Source: Sphingomonas chungangi (GTDB taxonomy: Bacteria > Pseudomonadota > Alphaproteobacteria > Sphingomonadales > Sphingomonadaceae). Taken from it: a stretch of 64,000 bases of DNA. Within the stretch, counting starts at the first letter, position 1. Every line of letters begins with the position of its first letter. The stretch covers positions 310,001-374,000 of the forward strand of contig NZ_JACEIB010000001.1 of assembly GCF_013778325.1 (NCBI RefSeq), read 5' to 3'. Shown in pieces: positions 59,567-64,000 of this stretch. The position numbers and the translations under genes are program-made. The notes below the pieces were generated by a model. It searched no databases and was not told where the DNA came from. It worked only from the letters and a program-made list of their open reading frames with translations.

Positions 59567-62500
59567 ATGCGCATCCGGAAGCTCAAGCTCACGGGCTTCA
59601 AGAGCTTCGTCGATCCGGCCGAGCTGGTCATCGAGAAGGGGCTGACGGGCATCGTCGGCCCCAATGGCTGCGGCAAGTCCAACCTGCTGGAGGCGATCCG
59701 CTGGGTGATGGGCGAGGCGTCGGCCAAGTCGCTGCGCGGCGGCGGCATGGAGGACGTGATCTTCGCTGGCACCACGGCGCGGCCGGCGCGCGACTTTGCC
59801 GAGGTCTCGATCCTGCTCGATCAATTGGACGGGCGGGACGCCGAGGTGGTGCGGCGGATCGAGCGCGGCGCGGGGTCCGCCTACCGCATCGACGGGCGAG
59901 ACGTGCGGCAGAAGGACGTCGCCCTGCTGTTCGCCGACGCCGCCACGGGCGCGCATTCGCCGGCGCTGGTCAGCCAGGGCCGGATCGGCGCGATCATCGC
60001 CGCCAAACCGGTCGATCGCCGCGCGATGCTGGAGGAGGCGGCCGGGATCGCCGGCCTCCACGTCCGCCGCCGCGACGCCGAACTGAAGCTGCGCGCGACC
60101 GAGACCAATCTGGAGCGGCTCGATACCCTGCTCGGCGACATGGAGGCGCGCGCGACGGCACTGCGCCGGCAGGCGCGCGCGGCGGAGCGGTACCGGCTGC
60201 TCTCTGTCGAGATCCGGATCGCGGAGGGGCGGCTGATCTACGCGCGCTGGCGCGATGCCGCGGCACAGGCGGAGAAGGCCAAGCGCGAGGCGGAAGTTGC
60301 CGAGGCGGCCGTCGCCACCACTGCCGATCAGCAGCGCCGCGCCACCGAGGCGGTCGGGCAGGCGACGATGAAGGTTGCCGCCGCGCGATCGGCGGCGCAG
60401 GCGGCGCGCGAGGTGGTGGCGAGCGCCGGGCATCGGCTGCAAACCCTGCGATCCGAGCTGGAGGCGCTCCACCGGCGCATCGCCGACGTGGCGCGGCTGC
60501 GTGACACTCTGGAGCATGATCGCGCGCGTGAGGGCGCGCTGGCCGAGGATGCCGCCAACGCCATCGCGCGATTGACCGAGGAGGCGGAGACGCTCGCGGC
60601 GCGCGCGACCGAGGCGGAGGCGTCGCGGCCGGCGCTGGCGTCGCGGCTGGCCGAGGCGGAGGTGACGCTGCGCGATGCCGAAGTGGCACTGGCGCAGGCG
60701 CTCGCGGCGGAGGCGGCCGAGCAGGCGGAGGCACGGATCGCGCGTGCCGCGCTGTCTTCCGTGCAGCAGAGGCTGTCGAGGGCGGAGGGCGAGGTTGCCC
60801 GTATCGCGCGCGACGCGGCGCAGGTCGGCGATGCTGCGCAGCATGAGGCGGAGTTGAAGCGCTCGATCCTCGTGCGCGAAGCGGCGGAAGCGGAGGCCGC
60901 TACAGCGGGAGAAACGATCGCCACGGCGGAGGTGCGCCGTATGGCGGCGCTGGCCGATCGCGATGCGGCACAGGCGGCAGTGGCGGCGGCGCGGGCCGAT
61001 CTCGCCTCGCTCGAATCGGAGGCGGCGGCACTCTCGCGCTCGCTGGCGAAGAGAGACGGTAAGGCCAAGGCGATCGACCGGATCACCGCCGCGCCCGGCT
61101 ACGAGCGCGCATTGGCGGCGGCGCTGGGTGACGATCTGGAAGCGCCGATCGGCGCGGGTGCGGTGCGCTGGGCGGGTGCGGATGCGAAGGGTGATCCGGC
61201 ACTTCCCGCGGGTTGCATGGCGCTCGCCGATCATGTCGAGGCGCCGGCCGAGCTGGCGCGGCGGCTGGCGCAGGTCGGTGTGGTCGATGCCGATGACGGG
61301 TCGATCCTGCTCGACGTCGGCCAGCGGCTCGTGACCCGCGATGGCAGGTTGCGGCGCTGGGATGGTTTCATCGCCGAAGATCGCGGCGCGGCGGCGGCAG
61401 AGGGACTGATCCGCCGCAATCGGCTCGTCGAGATCGAGCGACTGGTGGCTCCGGCGCGCGACGCGGTCACGTCGGCGGAAGCGGCGCTGACGGGCATCTC
61501 GGTGACGCTCGATACCGCACAACGCGAGGGACAAGCCGCCCGCACCGCGCAACAGGCAGCAGAGCGCCGCGCGCGAGACGAGGCGATGATCGAAGGCCGC
61601 GCGCGCGTCGCGATCGAACGGGTGGAGTCGCGTCGCGCCGAGCTGGCCGAGCGCGCGAAGGGGGCCGAAGCCGAGCGCGCCGAGGCGGCCGACGAGGTGC
61701 AGCGCGCCGAGCAGGCCGTGCTCGCCTTGCCCGACGGCGGCGAGACGGCGCGCGGTGTCGCCACCCAGCGCGCAGCCACCGATGCTGCACGGGCGGCGGT
61801 CGGCCAGTATCGCGTCGATCTCGCCGCGCTCGATCGCGGGCTCGCCGCCGATCGCGACCGCGCCGTCTCTGCCCGCGCCGAGGCCAAAGGCTGGAACGCA
61901 CGGGCCGGCGACGCCGCCAAGCGCATCAAGGAAATGACTGCCCGCGCCGCCGCCGCCAACGACGAGGCGGAATTGCTCGCCCCGGCACCGAAGCAGGTCG
62001 AGACGAAGATCGCCGCCGCCGAGACCGAGCGCGAGGATGCCGCCAAGACCGGCGAGGCCACCGCGCTGGAAGAGCGTCAGGCGGAAGCGCTGCTCCGCGA
62101 GGCCGAGCGCGTCGCCGCCGATGCCGGGGAGGCGGCGGCCTCCGCCCGCGAGGCGCGCGCCACCGCTGTCGCACGCCACGAAAATCACGAGCTGCGCCGC
62201 GTCGAGATGGGGCGCGTCTCCGGCGAGCGGTTCGAATGCCCGGCGCCGGTGCTACCCGAAAAGGTCGGCTTCGATTCGAAGGACGTCGGCGAGGCCGGCG
62301 CCGAATCCGCGCGTTTCGACCGGCTCAACCTCGATCGCGAGCGGATCGGCCCGGTCAACCTGATCGCCGAGCAGGAGCTCGCCGAGCTCGATGCCGAGCG
62401 CACGACCCAGGCCGCCCAGCGCGACGAACTGGCCGAGGCGGTTTCCCGCCTGCGCGGTTCCATCGGCAGCCTCAATCGCGAGGGCCGCGCCCGGCTGCTC

Positions 62501-62971
62501 GCCGCGTTCGAGGCGGTGGACGGCCATTTCCGCCGCCTCTTCACCCGCCTGTTCGCGGGCGGCGAGGCGCATCTCGCGCTGGTCGACAGCGACGATCCGC
62601 TGGAAGCGGGGCTCGAGATCATGGCGCAGCCGCCGGGCAAGAAGCTGGCTTCGCTCACGCTCCTGTCGGGCGGCGAGCAGGCGCTGACGGCGGTCGCGCT
62701 GATCTTCGCTTTGTTCCTCACCAATCCCGCGCCGATCTGCGTGCTCGACGAGGTGGACGCCCCGCTCGACGATGCCAATATCGAGCGCTTCTGCGATCTG
62801 CTCGACCAGATGGTGCAGGAAACCGACACGAGATACCTTGTCGTCACCCACAATGCGGTGAGCATGGCGCGCATGCATCGCCTCTTCGGCGTCACCATGG
62901 TGGAGCGTGGGGTCAGTCGTCTGGTGTCGGTCGATCTGGGTGGGGCGGAGAGTTTGCTTGCTGCCGAATGA
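59567..62971 (+). CDS. smc: Chromosome segregation protein SMC
   Basis: 1134 residues. Walker A is GPNGCGKSNLLEAIRWVM near residue 32; long coiled coils rich in Ala/Glu/Arg flank a hinge at about 510-590 (PGYERALAAALGDDLEAPIG); the C-terminal head has the signature TLLSGGEQALTA and Walker B ICVLDEVDAPLDD. SMC with ScpA/ScpB compacts and separates sister chromosomes. No scp gene is near. It follows the DsbA pair by 28 bp and may be read from the same transcript, a curious coupling of folding and chromosome genes. Confidence 0.97.
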   Translation: MRIRKLKLTGFKSFVDPAELVIEKGLTGIVGPNGCGKSNLLEAIRWVMGEASAKSLRGGGMEDVIFAGTTARPARDFAEVSILLDQLDGRDAEVVRRIERGAGSAYRIDGRDVRQKDVALLFADAATGAHSPALVSQGRIGAIIAAKPVDRRAMLEEAAGIAGLHVRRRDAELKLRATETNLERLDTLLGDMEARATALRRQARAAERYRLLSVEIRIAEGRLIYARWRDAAAQAEKAKREAEVAEAAVATTADQQRRATEAVGQATMKVAAARSAAQAAREVVASAGHRLQTLRSELEALHRRIADVARLRDTLEHDRAREGALAEDAANAIARLTEEAETLAARATEAEASRPALASRLAEAEVTLRDAEVALAQALAAEAAEQAEARIARAALSSVQQRLSRAEGEVARIARDAAQVGDAAQHEAELKRSILVREAAEAEAATAGETIATAEVRRMAALADRDAAQAAVAAARADLASLESEAAALSRSLAKRDGKAKAIDRITAAPGYERALAAALGDDLEAPIGAGAVRWAGADAKGDPALPAGCMALADHVEAPAELARRLAQVGVVDADDGSILLDVGQRLVTRDGRLRRWDGFIAEDRGAAAAEGLIRRNRLVEIERLVAPARDAVTSAEAALTGISVTLDTAQREGQAARTAQQAAERRARDEAMIEGRARVAIERVESRRAELAERAKGAEAERAEAADEVQRAEQAVLALPDGGETARGVATQRAATDAARAAVGQYRVDLAALDRGLAADRDRAVSARAEAKGWNARAGDAAKRIKEMTARAAAANDEAELLAPAPKQVETKIAAAETEREDAAKTGEATALEERQAEALLREAERVAADAGEAAASAREARATAVARHENHELRRVEMGRVSGERFECPAPVLPEKVGFDSKDVGEAGAESARFDRLNLDRERIGPVNLIAEQELAELDAERTTQAAQRDELAEAVSRLRGSIGSLNREGRARLLAAFEAVDGHFRRLFTRLFAGGEAHLALVDSDDPLEAGLEIMAQPPGKKLASLTLLSGGEQALTAVALIFALFLTNPAPICVLDEVDAPLDDANIERFCDLLDQMVQETDTRYLVVTHNAVSMARMHRLFGVTMVERGVSRLVSVDLGGAESLLAAE

Positions 62972-63052
62972 ACGGCGGAAACAATCGTTTCCATCGCCGT
63001 TGAGGGGGCGTCCGGCGCGTATTTGCCGGTCCAGTACAGGAACGAGGATACT

Positions 63053-63316
63053 ATGAAACGGATCCTTCTGACCGCGCTCGCCACGGGCGCGATGATCGCC
63101 GCCGTCACCCCCGCCGACGCTCGTCAGGGCTGTGGCCCGGGCGGACATCGCGGACCGTACGGCCATTGCCGCCCGAACATGGGTCCGGGGCCGGCCGTCG
63201 TCGCCCCCGATGGCGCGCTGGTGGTCGGCACCTATTATCCGCATCGCGGCTATTGGGACGGCAATCGCTACTGGTGGCACCGCGATCGCTGGCACGGCGG
63301 CTGGCGCTATCGCTAA
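63053..63316 (+). CDS. Small secreted Gly/His/Trp-rich protein
   Basis: 87 residues. A signal peptide (MKRILLTALATGAMIAAVTPADA) is followed by a short mature part, CGPGGHRGPYGHCR, and a tail crowded with Tyr, Trp, His, Gly and Arg (RGYWDGNRYWWHRDRWHGGW). Tails of this kind occur in small exported sphingomonad proteins of unknown function and could bind metal or glycans. GAGG precedes the ATG. It is convergent with the UdgX gene, 3 bp away. Confidence 0.7.
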   Translation: MKRILLTALATGAMIAAVTPADARQGCGPGGHRGPYGHCRPNMGPGPAVVAPDGALVVGTYYPHRGYWDGNRYWWHRDRWHGGWRYR

Positions 63317-63319
63317 ACC

Positions 63320-64000
63320 CTATCCGGCGAGCGCCTTCGCGCGCTCGCCGACTCGCCTCAGATCCTCCACGAAGCGCGCATATTCCTCCGCCTTGCGCTC
63401 CTCGTCGGGGAGCCGCAGCAGGAAGCTCGGGTGGACCGTCACCCAGCCTTCCGAGCCGTCCGCCAGCGCGATCGGCTCGCCGCGCAGCTTCGATATCGTC
63501 ACCGACTTGCCCAGCAGCGAATGCGCCGCCGTCGCGCCGAGCGCGACCGTCACCTTCGGCCGCACGATCGCGCGCTCCTGATCGATCCACCAGCGGCAGG
63601 CCTCGATCTCGCCGGCATTGGGCTTGGAATGGATGCGCCGCTTGCCGCGCGGCTCGAACTTGAAATGCTTCACCGCATTGGAAACGTAAGCGCGGGCGCG
63701 ATCGACGCCGGCCTCGGCCAGCGCGCGGTCAAACAGCTGCCCGGCGGGGCCGACGAAAGGCTTGCCCGCCAGATCCTCTTGATCCCCTGGCTGCTCGCCG
63801 ATGAAGAGCAGGGCGGCATCCGCCGGACCTTCGCCGAACACCGTCTGCGTCGCGGGTTTCCACAGCGGGCAGCGCCGGCAATGCGCGGCTTCCTCGCGTA
63901 GCGCGGCGAGCGCCCCCTCCGCATTGCCGCCCGGTCCCGTCCGCTTCGCCTGGGTCGCCACCATCGCCGCCTCCCGCGCCTGCGCGCCTGCGATCAGATC
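63320..64000 (-). CDS. UdgX-type uracil-DNA glycosylase, N-terminus beyond window
   Basis: The frame is open to base 64000, so the start is missing; the visible part covers 226 codons. The UdgX core (about the last 200) has iron-sulfur cysteines (CRRCPLW), GEQPGDQEDLAGKPFVGPAG, the diagnostic KRRIHSKPN loop and VTVHPSFLLRL. UdgX uses the histidine of KRRIH to bind uracil-DNA covalently. Upstream of the internal ATG at 63964 the frame continues with LIAGAQAREAA, like the end of the TIGR03915-type domain often fused to UdgX. So a fusion protein is probable, but the rest of that domain lies outside the window. Confidence 0.9.
   Translation of the reverse strand, partial: DLIAGAQAREAAMVATQAKRTGPGGNAEGALAALREEAAHCRRCPLWKPATQTVFGEGPADAALLFIGEQPGDQEDLAGKPFVGPAGQLFDRALAEAGVDRARAYVSNAVKHFKFEPRGKRRIHSKPNAGEIEACRWWIDQERAIVRPKVTVALGATAAHSLLGKSVTISKLRGEPIALADGSEGWVTVHPSFLLRLPDEERKAEEYARFVEDLRRVGERAKALAG

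Noticed and set aside
59468-62188. A 906-codon open frame on the minus strand opposite smc
   Set aside because: It is antisense to a gene with all SMC motifs; in very GC-rich DNA stops are rare, and the translation is Arg/Gly/His-rich with no family features.

Overview
This 64-kb window is a high-GC, tightly packed chromosomal segment of an alphaproteobacterium, most probably a sphingomonad (Sphingomonas or a near relative). The evidence is a SciP-type CtrA inhibitor (DUF1153), a TorF-family porin, an imuA-imuB-dnaE2 cassette behind an alphaproteobacterial SOS box (GAAC-N7-GAAC), an ileS-lspA-DUF3035 order, an alphaproteobacterial serC leader RNA, and several families of palindromic intergenic repeats of the kind common in sphingomonad genomes. 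I see no rRNA, tRNA, CRISPR array, prophage or insertion sequence. About 60 protein genes are supported, nearly all housekeeping, many with 1-13 bp start/stop overlaps that imply translational coupling.

Layout. 1-9.8 kb: a RodZ-like membrane HTH protein (cut by the window edge), PtsP, a CoA-binding protein, Mrp, HflK-HflC, a DegP-type protease and a HerA-like ATPase. 10-16.6 kb: a membrane diguanylate cyclase, a 2-oxoglutarate oxygenase, an alpha/beta hydrolase, QueF, SseA-MetC and a TorF porin. 16.9-23 kb, leftward: DUF3035 lipoprotein, LspA, IleRS, RibF, IlvE and a 35-residue membrane protein. 23.3-29.1 kb: the SOS mutasome ImuA-ImuB-DnaE2. 29-34.9 kb: envelope proteins (TonB-like, DUF445, an orphan efflux adaptor, SIMPL, GlsB), SciP and a small unknown. 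34.9-42.4 kb: MnmA, PhzF, a FieF-like exporter, PdxH, a DnaJ-type cochaperone, YihY, FabI, AroC. 42.5-45.9 kb: two low-complexity secreted proteins, PurA and HisZ. 45.9-47.6 kb: a conspicuously AT-richer locus with two secreted unknowns, the second interrupted by an in-frame TGA. 47.6-54.4 kb: SerA, SerC with its leader, an orphan Phd/HTH-like regulator, an extensin-like lipoprotein, a LOG-family protein and a membrane cytochrome c. 54.5-64 kb: PheA, NudC-MutY, DUF721, two DsbA-type proteins, SMC, a small secreted protein and a UdgX-type uracil-DNA glycosylase whose reading frame runs off the window.

No wholly new multigene system stands out. The strongest unusual signals are: (i) a palindromic repeat of about 103 bp inserted in frame inside the essential isoleucyl-tRNA synthetase gene; (ii) several families of long inverted repeats, one with 32-bp perfectly complementary arms, repeatedly placed just beyond gene ends and once between serC and serA; (iii) the AT-rich hypothetical pair with a nonsense codon; (iv) an in-frame extra segment in ImuB; (v) a tiny membrane protein with its own promoter and strong ribosome binding site, divergent from the SOS cassette; and (vi) a probable fusion of UdgX to an upstream domain. 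All calls were made by reading the sequence. No database search was run.
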